DNA of 45,560 nt from Planctomycetota bacterium (lineage in GTDB: Bacteria; Planctomycetota; UBA1135; UBA2386): assembly GCA_020848735.1 (NCBI GenBank), contig JADLHO010000223.1, positions 1 to 45,560 of the forward strand, written 5' to 3'. The position numbers were made by a program, and so were the translations under genes. Below, one piece after another: positions 1 to 8,849 of the stretch (position 1 is its first letter; each line of letters begins with the position of its first letter). The notes below the pieces were generated by a model. The model was not told the DNA's origin. It saw only the letters and a list, made by a program, of their open reading frames with translations, and did no database searches.

Positions 1-1866
1 GTGCTGGCGCTGCCCTGGCGCGAGGGTGCGGAGCTGAGGCTCGGCGCACTGCGCCGGCGCCTCGCACCCGTGGGTACGCACGTGGGAGGAGAGCTCGTGA
101 GCTGCGCGGTCGCGGCCGATGCGCGGCTCGTGCTGCATGCCGAGGGCGCGTTCATCGCCGCGATCACGCGCGAACGCGCCGTGCCGCGCGACGCGCTGAT
201 CCGTCAGGGCCGCATCACCGCGCACGGCGTGTCGAGCCCGATCGGCGTCACGCTGCGCGGCGCGGCCGAGGACGAGCTGATCGAACTCGCGGCCGGCGAG
301 ACGCGCGTGGTCGACGCGGCGCTCGAGTTCGCGGGCACGCGGCCGCTCGGCGCCGCGACGCGCGCGGCGCTCGCGCCGGCCGATCCGCTCGCGGCGCATC
401 GTGCGAGCTACGCCGCGTGGTTCGCCGACCACGCGCCGCGCTTCACCTGCGGCGACGAGCTCTGGAACCGGCTCTGGGTCTATCGCTGCTTCGTCATGCG
501 GCACAACCTCGCCGTACCCGGTGCGGGCTTCCTGCCGGGGCCCGTCTTCTTCGAGGGCCGTCACGGTTCGTGGTACCCGCAGGTGATCAGCTTCTCGGCG
601 CCGCACATCGTCGCGGAGACGCGCTGGCTCGCGGATCCGCGGTACTGGCGCGCGAACGTCGAGGCGCATGCCGCGGCTCAGCAGGACGACGGCGTGTATC
701 CCAATCTGCTCGTCGATCGCCGGGCGTTCCGCTACGCGAACTGGTTGCCCGCGGCCTCGCGCGACGCCCTCGCGGTCCATCCCGACCGCGCGCTCGCCGC
801 GCGGCTGCTGCCGGTCTTCGTCCGCGATGTGCGCGGCAACGCGGCGACCTTCGATCCCGACGGCGACGGCCTGCTCGATCCGCGCGACCACTACACGACG
901 GGCATGGAGTTCCAGCCCTCGTTCTGGTTCCACGCGGGCTACGACGACAGCCGGCCCGCGACGGACCTCGAACGCGTCGACTTCACCACCTACCAGGCCG
1001 CGAACGCCGCGGCGACCGCCGCGCTCGCGCGCGATCTCGGGGAGACGGCGCTCGCGGACGAACTCGACGGCCTCGCCCGCCGCGCGCGCGACGCCCTGCT
1101 CGCGAAGTGCTGGCACGCCGAGGACGGCTTCTTCTATTCGCTGCGCAGCCGCGACGACGACCCCGCGCGCTGCAAGGAGGTCATCGGCTTCTATCCCTTC
1201 CGCTTCGGCCTCGTGCCCGACGAGCCGCGCTACGACGCCGCGTTGCGCACCCTGACGGACGTCGACGAGTTCTGGACGCCGTTCCCCGTCGCGAGCGCCG
1301 CACGCTCGGTGCCGGTGTTCACGCCTCACGTGCAGCAATGGCCCGGGCCCGGCGGTGTGGTCACGCCCTGCATGTGGAACGGCCCGACCTGGCCGCACGC
1401 GAACTCCCTCGTCGCCGATGCGATGGAACAGGTGCTCCGCACGCGCCGCGCACCGCCCTTCGGCGCGGCGGACCTCGGCCGCCTGCTCGACCGCTTCGCG
1501 CGCTTCCACGCCGAGGACGGCGACCCGGGCAAGCTGCTCATCCGCGAGTACGGCGACGGCGAGAGCGGCGTGAACTGGGGCTGCGCCGACTACTTCCACT
1601 CCACCTGGTGCGATCTGCTGATCCGTCAGCTCGGCGGTCTGGTGCCGCGCCACGACGCGGTGCTGGAGCTGCGGCCCTTGCCGCTCTTCCCGCCGGACGA
1701 TCCGCGTGCGAGCTTCCGCTTCGACGACGTGCCCTACCACGGGCGTCGCCTCGGCATCGAGGTCGTGCGCGGGCGCGAGCTGATCGTCCGCATCGACGGC
1801 GTCGTCGCCGCGCGCGGCGATGCGCGCCTCGGCCTCGCGCTCGATGGCGCGTTGGAGCGGCGATGA
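1..1866 (+). CDS. GH63/MGH1-like glycoside hydrolase, probably 5' incomplete
   Basis: The protein looks like an (alpha/alpha)6-barrel glycosidase of the GH63 / mannosylglycerate-hydrolase-like group, which hydrolyse alpha-glucosides or related compatible solutes. Supporting blocks are FFEGRHGSWYPQ near residue 181, DPDGDGLLDPRDHYTTGMEF near 286-306, CMWNGPTWPHANSL near 457-470 and GVNWGCADYFHSTW near 523-536. The tryptophan-rich WNGPTWPHAN block is typical of this barrel. The frame is open to base 1, where a GTG lies, so the true start may be upstream. The stop overlaps the start of the RNase H gene by 4 bases, so the two are probably co-transcribed. The fold assignment is fairly safe; the substrate is not known. 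Confidence 0.75.
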   Translation: MLALPWREGAELRLGALRRRLAPVGTHVGGELVSCAVAADARLVLHAEGAFIAAITRERAVPRDALIRQGRITAHGVSSPIGVTLRGAAEDELIELAAGETRVVDAALEFAGTRPLGAATRAALAPADPLAAHRASYAAWFADHAPRFTCGDELWNRLWVYRCFVMRHNLAVPGAGFLPGPVFFEGRHGSWYPQVISFSAPHIVAETRWLADPRYWRANVEAHAAAQQDDGVYPNLLVDRRAFRYANWLPAASRDALAVHPDRALAARLLPVFVRDVRGNAATFDPDGDGLLDPRDHYTTGMEFQPSFWFHAGYDDSRPATDLERVDFTTYQAANAAATAALARDLGETALADELDGLARRARDALLAKCWHAEDGFFYSLRSRDDDPARCKEVIGFYPFRFGLVPDEPRYDAALRTLTDVDEFWTPFPVASAARSVPVFTPHVQQWPGPGGVVTPCMWNGPTWPHANSLVADAMEQVLRTRRAPPFGAADLGRLLDRFARFHAEDGDPGKLLIREYGDGESGVNWGCADYFHSTWCDLLIRQLGGLVPRHDAVLELRPLPLFPPDDPRASFRFDDVPYHGRRLGIEVVRGRELIVRIDGVVAARGDARLGLALDGALERR

Positions 1867-2771
1867 GCTGGGTCGCCTACACCGACGGGGGCTGCAAGCC
1901 GAACCCCGGCCGCGGCGGCTACGGCGTCGTGTTGCTGCGCGACGGTGAACTCGTGCGCGAGCTCAGCGGCGGCGAGCTCGAGAGCTCGAACAACCGCATG
2001 GAGCTCTGCGCCGCCATCGAGGCCCTGCGCGCCGTTCCCGACGGGGACTCGCTGACGATCCACGTCGACTCCAGCTACGTGAAGAACGGCATCACGAAGT
2101 GGCTGCGCGGCTGGCGGGCGAAGGGCTGGCGGACGAGCGAAGGCGAGCCCGTCAAGAACCGCGAGCTCTGGGAGGCGCTCGCGGCGGAGGCGGAGCGCGT
2201 CGACGCGGTCTGGAAGTGGGTGAAGGGTCACTCGGGCGACCGCTGGAACGAGCGTGCGGACGAGCTCGCCTCGGCGGCGCGGCGCGGCCACGCCGCGGGC
2301 GCGCCGCGCGCGGCGGTCGCCGTCGAGATCGCGTGCGCGGCGGCGTGGTCGTCGACGACGCAGCGCGGTGGTTGGGCGGCGCTGCTGCGGGCGGGCCCGC
2401 ATCGGAAGCTGCTCGCGGGTTCGGCGGCGGACACGAGCGCGAACCGCATGCACATCGAGTCGGCGCGGCGCGCGCTCGAGACCCTCACCCGCGGGGTCAC
2501 GGTGCGCGTCGTGTGTGCGAACGACTACGTGATCGACGGCGCGACGAAGTGGTTGCCCGCATGGCGGCGTCGCGACTGGCTGACCGCCGAAGGCCAGGCC
2601 GTGAAGAACCGCGATCTGTGGGAAGCGCTCGACGCGGCGATCGATCGGCTCCGCGCCGCCGGCGGGAGCGTCGAGTGGTGTTCGGCGGCGCGCGAGGGGC
2701 GGAGCGGCGAACTGCTCGAGGCGAAGCAGCGCGCGGAGCTGGAAGCGCGCGGCAGCGCGGAGCCCGGGTGA
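1863..2771 (+). CDS. rnhA: Double-domain RNase HI, second domain degenerate
   Basis: Ribonuclease HI cleaves the RNA strand of RNA-DNA hybrids. Residues 1-140 form a complete RNase HI domain with the catalytic carboxylates D8 (YTDGG), E47 (NNRMEL), D69 (HVDSS) and D133 (ERADELA), plus the conserved histidine in KGHSG. Residues 150-302 are a second, diverged copy. It keeps landmarks such as ANRM, DYV, ATKWLPAW and AVKNRDLWEALDAAI, but the positions matching E47 and D69 are H197 and A219, and the first and last aspartates are also absent. The 302 residues are about twice the usual 150-160. The gene overlaps the upstream glycosidase by 4 bases (ATGA). The first domain should be active; the second may bind nucleic acid or be structural. 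Confidence 0.9.
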   Translation: MSWVAYTDGGCKPNPGRGGYGVVLLRDGELVRELSGGELESSNNRMELCAAIEALRAVPDGDSLTIHVDSSYVKNGITKWLRGWRAKGWRTSEGEPVKNRELWEALAAEAERVDAVWKWVKGHSGDRWNERADELASAARRGHAAGAPRAAVAVEIACAAAWSSTTQRGGWAALLRAGPHRKLLAGSAADTSANRMHIESARRALETLTRGVTVRVVCANDYVIDGATKWLPAWRRRDWLTAEGQAVKNRDLWEALDAAIDRLRAAGGSVEWCSAAREGRSGELLEAKQRAELEARGSAEPG

Positions 2772-2781
2772 GGATCCGCGC

Positions 2782-2798
2782 CGCGCGCGCGCGCGCGC
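2782..2798. repeat. Alternating CG tract
   Basis: Seventeen bases of uninterrupted alternating C and G lie between the RNase H stop and the acetyltransferase start. They sit directly upstream of a TAGCCT hexamer (2803-2808) that could be a -10 element. Such tracts can adopt Z-form DNA, but chance is a fair explanation at this GC content. Confidence 0.5.
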
Positions 2799-2824
2799 TC
2801 GCTAGCCTGCGCGCTCCGCGTGCC

Positions 2825-3274
2825 ATGACCGACCGAGAACCCGTGCCGATCCGCTCCGCGAGCGCCGCCGACGCCGCAGGGCTCGTGCCCCTGCTCGCCG
2901 AGCTCGGCTATCCCACGCGCGAGGCGGTGCTCGCCACGCGCCTCGCGAAGCTGCTCCGCGGCGGGGAGTCCGTCTTCGTCGCGGAGGAGCGCGGTGCCCT
3001 CCTCGGAGTGCTGACGGTGCACGTCACGCCGGTGCTCCACCGCCCGCGCCCGGTGGGGCGACTGACGATGCTCGTCGTCGCTTCGCATGCGCGTGGCCGC
3101 GGCGTCGGGCGCGCCCTCGTCACGCACGCGGAGGGCGTGCTCGCGGCATCCGGCTGTGGCCTCGTCGAGGTGACGAGCAACCAGCGCCGCAGCGATGCCC
3201 ACGCGTTCTATGCGCGGCTCGGCTACGAGATCACGAGCCTGCGCTTCAAGAAGGCGCTCGTCGCGGGGGACTGA
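2825..3274 (+). CDS. GNAT family N-acetyltransferase
   Basis: A 149-residue single-domain acyltransferase that should move an acetyl group from acetyl-CoA to an amine; the substrate cannot be told. The acetyl-CoA pyrophosphate loop is visible as ARGRGVGRALV (residues 89-99), preceded by the beta strand LTMLVVA. The C-terminal AFYARLGYE block (127-135) is the usual GNAT end. The ATG at 2825 is chosen because the protein then begins just before the first beta strand (IRSASAADA). A possible TAGCCT -10 hexamer lies 17 bases upstream, so the gene may have its own promoter. The RDD-family gene follows after two bases. Confidence 0.88.
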   Translation: MTDREPVPIRSASAADAAGLVPLLAELGYPTREAVLATRLAKLLRGGESVFVAEERGALLGVLTVHVTPVLHRPRPVGRLTMLVVASHARGRGVGRALVTHAEGVLAASGCGLVEVTSNQRRSDAHAFYARLGYEITSLRFKKALVAGD

Positions 3275-3276
3275 GC

Positions 3277-3819
3277 TTGTCCTCTGCGCATCACGGGCGT
3301 CTTCGGTCGGACCCGCTGCCGGAGTCGATCCTCGCGCGGCGCATCGCGGCGTACCTGCTGGACGTCACGCTGCTCTTCGCCGTGCTCGCGCCGGCGAACT
3401 TCCTCGTGCAACGCGCGGTGCCGGGGCAGGCGACGACGCCGCCGGAGATCTGGCACGCGCTCCTGCTCGGCTTCTCGTTGCCATCCTGGCTCTACTTCAC
3501 GCTGTCCGACGTCTCGAAGGCGGGAGCGAGCGTCGGCAAGCGCTGCCTCGGACTCGCGGTGCTCGCCGCGAACGGCCACCCGCCCCGCTGGCCGCGCGCG
3601 GTCCTCCGCACCGCCTTGAAGCTGCTGCCCTGGGAGACCGTGCACGTCGCGGCCTTCGCCCTCGGCGACGCGTCGTTCGAGCTCCGCGGGTCGCAGTCCG
3701 CACTGCTCGTGACGGCCAACCTGCTCGCGCTCGTCTGGCTCGCGGTCGCGGTCCGCAGCCGGGGCATGCGGAGCGTGCACGACGTCGTGACGGGCACGCG
3801 CGTCCTGCGCGCACGCTGA
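3277..3819 (+). CDS. RDD family membrane protein
   Basis: A 180-residue integral membrane protein of the RDD family, whose members are small proteins of mostly unknown, possibly transport-related function. The N-terminal helix follows an arginine pair and carries the family's aspartate (ARRIAAYLLDVTLLFAVLA). A second segment is near residues 60-80, followed by the conserved cytoplasmic stretch SKAGASVGKRCLGLAVL, and a third hydrophobic helix lies near 145-160. The C-terminal SVHDVVTGTRVL matches the family end. TTG at 3277, two bases after the previous stop, is the only start preceding the first helix. It is probably co-transcribed with the acetyltransferase gene. Confidence 0.8.
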   Translation: MSSAHHGRLRSDPLPESILARRIAAYLLDVTLLFAVLAPANFLVQRAVPGQATTPPEIWHALLLGFSLPSWLYFTLSDVSKAGASVGKRCLGLAVLAANGHPPRWPRAVLRTALKLLPWETVHVAAFALGDASFELRGSQSALLVTANLLALVWLAVAVRSRGMRSVHDVVTGTRVLRAR

Positions 3820-3841
3820 CGGTCGGTTCCGCAGGGCCGGC

Positions 3842-5029
3842 TCACGCGCCGCGTTCGAGCAGCGCGAGCACCTCGACGTGCTCCGTGTGGGGGAAGAGAT
3901 CGACGACGCGCAGGGCGCGCACGGCGTAGCCCGCGCCGCAGAGCGCCGCGAGGTCGCGCGCGAGCGAGGTCGCCGAACACGCGACGTGCAGCACGCGGCG
4001 CGGGGCGAGTCGCAGGAGCGCGGCGACGCCGTCGGCCTCGAGGCCCTTGCGCGGCGGGTCGACCACGGCGACGTCCACCGCGGCGTCGCTGGTGAAGGCG
4101 GCGAACGGCACGGCGGCCACCGACAGCGTCGGCACGCCGTTGTGCTGCGCGTTCCACCGCGCGTCGGCGCAGGCCCCCGGATGACTCTCGACGATCGTCA
4201 CGCGCGCGCCGTCGAGCTTCGCGAGGCGGAGGCCGAAGGCCCCGACTCCGCCGTAGCCGTCGACGACCGTGAGGCCGTCGAGCGCGCCGAGCATCGCGCG
4301 GGCCGGGCGGTAGAGCAGCTGCTCCGCGCGTCGATGACTCTGCCAGAAGCTCGCGAACGAGACGCGGAACTCGAGCTGCGCGACCTCTTCACGCTGCGCA
4401 TCGGCACCGAGCAGCGGGACCTGGCGCGCGCCGAGCAGCGCATTGCCCGGTTCGTCGTGCAGGCTGCGCACGACGCCGACCGCGGTGAGCACGCGGCCCG
4501 TCGCATCGCGCAGGCCCGCGGCCGCGGCGAGGAAGCCCTCGGCGAGCCTGCGTCCCGCCGGGAAGAGCCCGCCCTTGGTCGTCACGCCGAGCAGGAGCGC
4601 ACCGCTGCCCGGCATCACGCGGGCATGCAATGCGCGCACGAAGCCCGTGCCGTCCCGCTCGTCGTACGGTGCGAGGCGGAGCTCGTGCACGACTTCGATC
4701 GCGCGCGCCGCCCAGCGCGTCAACGCGGGCTCCTGGATGCGGCACTCCTCGATCGCGACGACCGCGTGCGAGCCGCGGCGGTACAGGCCGGCGCAGGCCT
4801 TGCCGTCGCTCGCGGGACGCACCGGCCAGCTCAGCTTCGTGCGCATGTGCGCCGGCGCGCGCGCGGGGAACTCGCAATCGACGGCGATGCCCGGCGCCAG
4901 CGGCGCGAGCAGGGCGGCCACCGCCGCACGCTTCGCCTCGAGCTGGCGCGGATACGCGAGGTCGAGGCGATCGCAGCCGCCGCAGACCCCGAAGTGGCGG
5001 CAGGCGCCGGCGAGCGAACTGCGCGTCAT
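3842..5029 (-). CDS. TrmA/RlmD-type RNA (uracil-5-)-methyltransferase
   Basis: A 395-residue SAM-dependent enzyme of the RumA/TrmA family, which forms 5-methyluridine in 23S rRNA or tRNA. Three cysteines in CRHFGVCGGC (C10, C16, C19) and C96 have the spacing of the [4Fe-4S] ligands of E. coli RlmD. Further family features are the FWQ element (Q230), the SAM loop GYGGVGAFGLRLA (258-270), DPPRKGL (324-330), the nucleophilic C351 (ACSATSLARDL) and the FPHTEHVE block whose E386 matches the catalytic base. The N-terminal TRAM domain of E. coli RlmD is missing. The ATG overlaps the stop of the upstream TPR gene by 4 bases. The exact target uridine cannot be read from the sequence. Confidence 0.85.
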   Translation of the reverse strand: MTRSSLAGACRHFGVCGGCDRLDLAYPRQLEAKRAAVAALLAPLAPGIAVDCEFPARAPAHMRTKLSWPVRPASDGKACAGLYRRGSHAVVAIEECRIQEPALTRWAARAIEVVHELRLAPYDERDGTGFVRALHARVMPGSGALLLGVTTKGGLFPAGRRLAEGFLAAAAGLRDATGRVLTAVGVVRSLHDEPGNALLGARQVPLLGADAQREEVAQLEFRVSFASFWQSHRRAEQLLYRPARAMLGALDGLTVVDGYGGVGAFGLRLAKLDGARVTIVESHPGACADARWNAQHNGVPTLSVAAVPFAAFTSDAAVDVAVVDPPRKGLEADGVAALLRLAPRRVLHVACSATSLARDLAALCGAGYAVRALRVVDLFPHTEHVEVLALLERGA

Positions 5030-7176
5030 TCCTCGCCGAACCGCTCGAGGAGACGCGCGGCCTCGGCGCGCAGGCGCTGCGCTTCCTCGAGTTCGCCGAG
5101 CGACTCGTTGCACTCGGCGAGCGAGTCGAGCGTGCGCGCGAGCTCCCGCTGGGCATGCGCATCGTCGGGGGCCTCGGCGGCGGCGCGGCGGCGGCGCCGC
5201 AGGGCCTGATCGAGCAGGTCCTTCGCCTCGGCGGCGCGGCCGAGCTCGAGGCGCAGTTCGCCGAGTGCCTCGAGCGCCTCCGCCTCGGGCACGAAGAAGG
5301 CCTTCGGGTCCGCGGCGGTCTCGATCGACTCGCGCAGCGCGTCGATCGCGCGCTGCATGTGCGACTCGGCCGCCTCGACGTCGCCGAGTTCGCGCAGCGT
5401 CTCGCCGAGCGCGCGGTCGACCTGCGCGCGCAGACTGCGCACGCCATCGTCGCGCGGCACGAGGCGCGCGAGCCGCGCGAGCTGCTCGCCCGCACGCTGG
5501 AGCTCCTTGCGCGCCGCGGCGCCTTCGCCGGCCTGCAGCAGCGAGTTCGCGAGGTTGAAGACCGCCTGGGCGAGCCGCGTGCGGTATTCGACGCTCTCGG
5601 GATCGCTCGCGGCGAGGCGCTCCTCGGCGCCTACCGCCTCCTTGCCGCAGCGGATGGCCTCGGCCAGGTCGCCGTTGCGCTCGTGGAGCGCGGCCAGCCC
5701 GTCGAGCGTGAGCGAGAGACCGGAGAGCGCCTCGCGGTCGTTGGGATCGAGCTGCAGCAGACGCCGATCGACGGCCTCCGAGGCCTTGTGATGCTCGATC
5801 GCGAGATCGACGACGTCGTGGTGTGCGAGGGCGTGCGCGAGCTCCGTGTGGAAGGTCGCGAGGTCGTTGAGGATGCCGCGGTCGTCGCGCCGGCGCGCGA
5901 GCTCCGCGTCGAGCAGCGTGAGGCCGGCCTCGGCGTGTTGCGCCGCGTCCCCGCTGTCGCCGAGGTCGAGCTGTGCGAGCGCGATGCAGAGATGGCAGTG
6001 CGCGGCGTTGGCGCGCCAGCGGCCCTCTCCGGGTTCGAGCTGCGTGAGACGCAGATCGGTCTCGAGCGCGGAGCGGTAGACCGCGACCGCCTCGCGCAGC
6101 TTGCGCTGATCCTCGAGCGCGTAGCCGAGCACGAGCTGGCCGTCGGCGAGGCGGAACTGCAGGTCGACGTCCTGCGGCCGCTCCGCCGCGAGTTCGCCGA
6201 GGATGCCGAGCATCGCGCGGTAGTGCGGCAGCGCCTGCTCGGCGTCGCCGAGGTCCATCGAGAGCTCCGCCACGTCGCGGTGTGCGTCGGCGAGCTGGCT
6301 GCGGCGCTCCGGAGTCGCGTCGCGCCGCGCGCAGAGCACCTCGCGCACGTGGACGCACTGCTTCGCGTACTCGAGCGCGCGCGGCTTGTCGTCGAGGCGC
6401 GCACAGGCGTCGCAGAGGTTCTCGAGGTCGATCCCGAGGCAGTGGCGCCAGTGCGAGTCCTTCGGCTCGCGGCGCACGAGGGCCTCGTTGAGCGCACGCG
6501 ACGCGTCATGGTGCCGGATCGCGTCGTCGAACTGATCGCTCTCGGCGTAGTGGTGACCGAGCGCGTTGTGCGCGAGCGCGAGCGCGGCCGTGGCGTGCGC
6601 GTCGCGCGGACGCTGGCGCGCGACGCGCTCCGCGCAGAGCAACGCCGTGCGGTGATGGCCGAAGGACTCCTCGCGCCGGCCGTGGTCGTCGAGCCAGACC
6701 GCGATGCGGCCGTGGGCCGACGCGAGGCGCTCGAGCGCCAGCAGGTCGTCGGCGTTCGCCGCGAGCAGGGGCTCCAGCAGCGCGATCGCGCGGCGCCACT
6801 GCGAGGGCGCGTCCTCGGGATCCGGCGGCAGATGGTCGGGGATGACGTCGGGCTTCTGGCGGGCGGCGTCCTCCGCATCGAGCACGAGTTCGTCGACGAC
6901 GCGCGCCCGTCGATCGTGGGCGTCGGCGAGCGCGAGCGTGCCGTCGCGGTCGCCGGGCGCGCGGGCGACGAGCGCGGTCGCCTCGGCGACGGCGCGTTCG
7001 ACGAGGGCCACGGCCTCGGCCGAACGCGCGTGGTGGAGCAGCACGTCGACGAGCTCGAGCAGCGCGCGGACCAGCTTCTCGCGCACGCCCAGGTCACCTT
7101 GGTGTTTGCGGCAGGCGGCCTCGGCCTGCGCCAGCGCGCGTCGCGCGGAGACCTCGTCGAAGGTCGGTTCGGACAT
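5026..7176 (-). CDS. Large TPR-repeat protein
   Basis: A 716-residue, soluble, almost wholly helical protein built from tetratricopeptide repeats. The repeats run from about residue 10 to the end and show the A/G/Y/A/P pattern in units such as LADAHRDVAELSMDLGDAEQ and LAEAIRCGKEAVGAEERLA. There is no signal peptide, membrane segment or catalytic domain, so a scaffold or adaptor role is inferred. The C-terminal third resembles the TPR tails of planctomycete Ser/Thr kinases, but no kinase domain is present. It lies 84 bases after the RqcH-like gene and overlaps the RNA methyltransferase gene by 4 bases, giving a likely three-gene operon. A link to ribosome or RNA quality control is suggested by context only. 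Confidence 0.75.
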   Translation of the reverse strand: MSEPTFDEVSARRALAQAEAACRKHQGDLGVREKLVRALLELVDVLLHHARSAEAVALVERAVAEATALVARAPGDRDGTLALADAHDRRARVVDELVLDAEDAARQKPDVIPDHLPPDPEDAPSQWRRAIALLEPLLAANADDLLALERLASAHGRIAVWLDDHGRREESFGHHRTALLCAERVARQRPRDAHATAALALAHNALGHHYAESDQFDDAIRHHDASRALNEALVRREPKDSHWRHCLGIDLENLCDACARLDDKPRALEYAKQCVHVREVLCARRDATPERRSQLADAHRDVAELSMDLGDAEQALPHYRAMLGILGELAAERPQDVDLQFRLADGQLVLGYALEDQRKLREAVAVYRSALETDLRLTQLEPGEGRWRANAAHCHLCIALAQLDLGDSGDAAQHAEAGLTLLDAELARRRDDRGILNDLATFHTELAHALAHHDVVDLAIEHHKASEAVDRRLLQLDPNDREALSGLSLTLDGLAALHERNGDLAEAIRCGKEAVGAEERLAASDPESVEYRTRLAQAVFNLANSLLQAGEGAAARKELQRAGEQLARLARLVPRDDGVRSLRAQVDRALGETLRELGDVEAAESHMQRAIDALRESIETAADPKAFFVPEAEALEALGELRLELGRAAEAKDLLDQALRRRRRAAAEAPDDAHAQRELARTLDSLAECNESLGELEEAQRLRAEAARLLERFGEE

Positions 7177-7260
7177 CCGTCGGTTCGTGACCCCGGAATG
7201 GGGGGCGGGGACCTTACCCGGCGCGGACCCTCGCGCCGAGCATCCGTCGGCGCCGGGCCC

Positions 7261-8793
7261 TCAGGGTGGGCCCTCGGTCTCGCTCGCCGAGTCGAGCAGC
7301 CGGCGCAGCCGAGCCTCCTCCATGCGCACGCGGAGGGTCCGCGGCTGGGCGGCCACGACCTTGCCCGGCGGCATGCCCTTGGGCTTCCGCACGTGACGCG
7401 CCTCGGTCCAGGTCACGTCCTCGGCCGTCGTGCCGCGCACCTTGCTGAAGTGGATCGCGAGGGTCGCGGCGTCGAGCAACGTCTCCTGGCTCACGCCCTT
7501 GCCCTTCTGCAGCCGGACGACCACGTGGCTGCCGGCCCAGCCGCGGCCGACGTGCAGCCAGAGATCGTTGCCGCGGGCGATGCGGGTCGTGAGCCGATCG
7601 TTCTGCGCGTCGTCGCGGCCGACGAGGATCAGCGTGCCGTCGCCGGCGAGGAAGCGGCGGAAGCGTTCGCCCTTCGTGACCTTCGCGAGGCGCTTCTGCT
7701 GCTCCTCGACCGCGCGCGAGGGCGGCTTCGGCACGAGCCCGCGCCGCGCGAGTTCGAGCCGCAGCTCGAGCTGCCGGGATTCGTCGTCGCCGGCGTTCGC
7801 GAGCTCCGCCTCGAAGGCCGCGAAGCGCAGCAGCTCGGCTTCGGCCTCGGCGCGCTGCGCCGCAGCGACCGCGCGCGCCGCCTCGAGCCGCCGCGCCCGG
7901 TCGTAGAGCCGCGCCGCCTGCGCGTGCGCGGGCACGCGGCGGTCGCGCGGGACGCCCCCCTCGCGCGTGTCGTCGTAGGGGTCTTGCACGCGCAGCTCGC
8001 CGGCGTCGCCCGGCAGCGTGCTCGCGTAGGCGAGCAGCAGGTCCGCGTGCAGGCGGAGCTCGGCGACTCCGGCGATGGCGCGGTCCTGCGCGTCGAGGCC
8101 GAGCAGGCGATCGCGCAGCCGGCGGCGACCGCGTTCGATCGCCGTCTGCAGCTCGTCGCGGCGCAGGCCGGTCTCGGTCTGCCGATCGAGGGCGGAGAAG
8201 ACGCGGTCGATCGCGTCGAGGCACGGCGTCGAGAAGCGCGGCGCGGGCGCGGGGTCGGCGCTCGCGCGCGGCGGCGCGGGCGCTGGTTCGACGTAACGCT
8301 CGCCCGGGCGCAGCGTGCGTTGCGCCTCGTTCGGCAGGCGCGAGAGCACGAGCAGGCTGCCCTCCGCATCGGCGAGCGCCCAGAGGCCGCGCGCACCGAA
8401 GAGCTCGACGTGCAGCGTGAGGCGCGTGCCGTCGCGGTCGAGCTCGAGCCGCGCACAACGCTGGCCGTCGATCGCGGTGATGCCGCGGATCGTCGCCTCG
8501 CGGAGCAGGTTCGCGAGCTGGTCGGCGCGCGGTCCGCTCGCGAGTTCGTCGCGCGCGAAGCGGCGCCGCGTGAGCGTGAGGCGGGCGCGCTTGCCGCCGC
8601 AGGCGACGTGGAGCGCGCGCCGTCCGGCGGCGGTCTCGCAGTACAGCAGCAGGTCGTCGCGGGTCGCGAGCTGCACGGCGTCCGCGATGCGCGCGCCGCG
8701 CAGCGCGGCGTCGAGTTCGCGGGCGGCCAGCGCCAGTTCCCCGGCATCGAGCCCGCGCGTGGCGGGCGCGATCGAGTCGCGGTCGTCGGTCAC
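7261..8793 (-). CDS. rqcH: NFACT / RqcH-like ribosome quality-control protein
   Basis: A 510-residue NFACT-family protein (older name: fibronectin-binding A domain protein). Bacterial RqcH binds stalled 50S-peptidyl-tRNA and directs C-terminal alanine tailing. An NFACT-N-like region spans about residues 20-150. A charged coiled-coil middle spans about 210-350. The NFACT-R domain near 375-490 is the clearest part, with DLWLHVGRGWAGSHVVVR and KPKGMPPGKVV. The start is GTG at 8793. A TACCTT hexamer (minus strand, 8804-8809) ends only 10 bases upstream, suggesting a very short leader. It is divergent from the exported-protein gene at 8850 and heads the operon with the TPR and RNA methyltransferase genes. 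Confidence 0.85.
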   Translation of the reverse strand: MTDDRDSIAPATRGLDAGELALAARELDAALRGARIADAVQLATRDDLLLYCETAAGRRALHVACGGKRARLTLTRRRFARDELASGPRADQLANLLREATIRGITAIDGQRCARLELDRDGTRLTLHVELFGARGLWALADAEGSLLVLSRLPNEAQRTLRPGERYVEPAPAPPRASADPAPAPRFSTPCLDAIDRVFSALDRQTETGLRRDELQTAIERGRRRLRDRLLGLDAQDRAIAGVAELRLHADLLLAYASTLPGDAGELRVQDPYDDTREGGVPRDRRVPAHAQAARLYDRARRLEAARAVAAAQRAEAEAELLRFAAFEAELANAGDDESRQLELRLELARRGLVPKPPSRAVEEQQKRLAKVTKGERFRRFLAGDGTLILVGRDDAQNDRLTTRIARGNDLWLHVGRGWAGSHVVVRLQKGKGVSQETLLDAATLAIHFSKVRGTTAEDVTWTEARHVRKPKGMPPGKVVAAQPRTLRVRMEEARLRRLLDSASETEGPP

Positions 8794-8849
8794 GAGGGCT
8801 GCGAAGGTAACGCGCGGCGCGGCGCCGCGGCGGGTAGAAGTCGCGGCCC

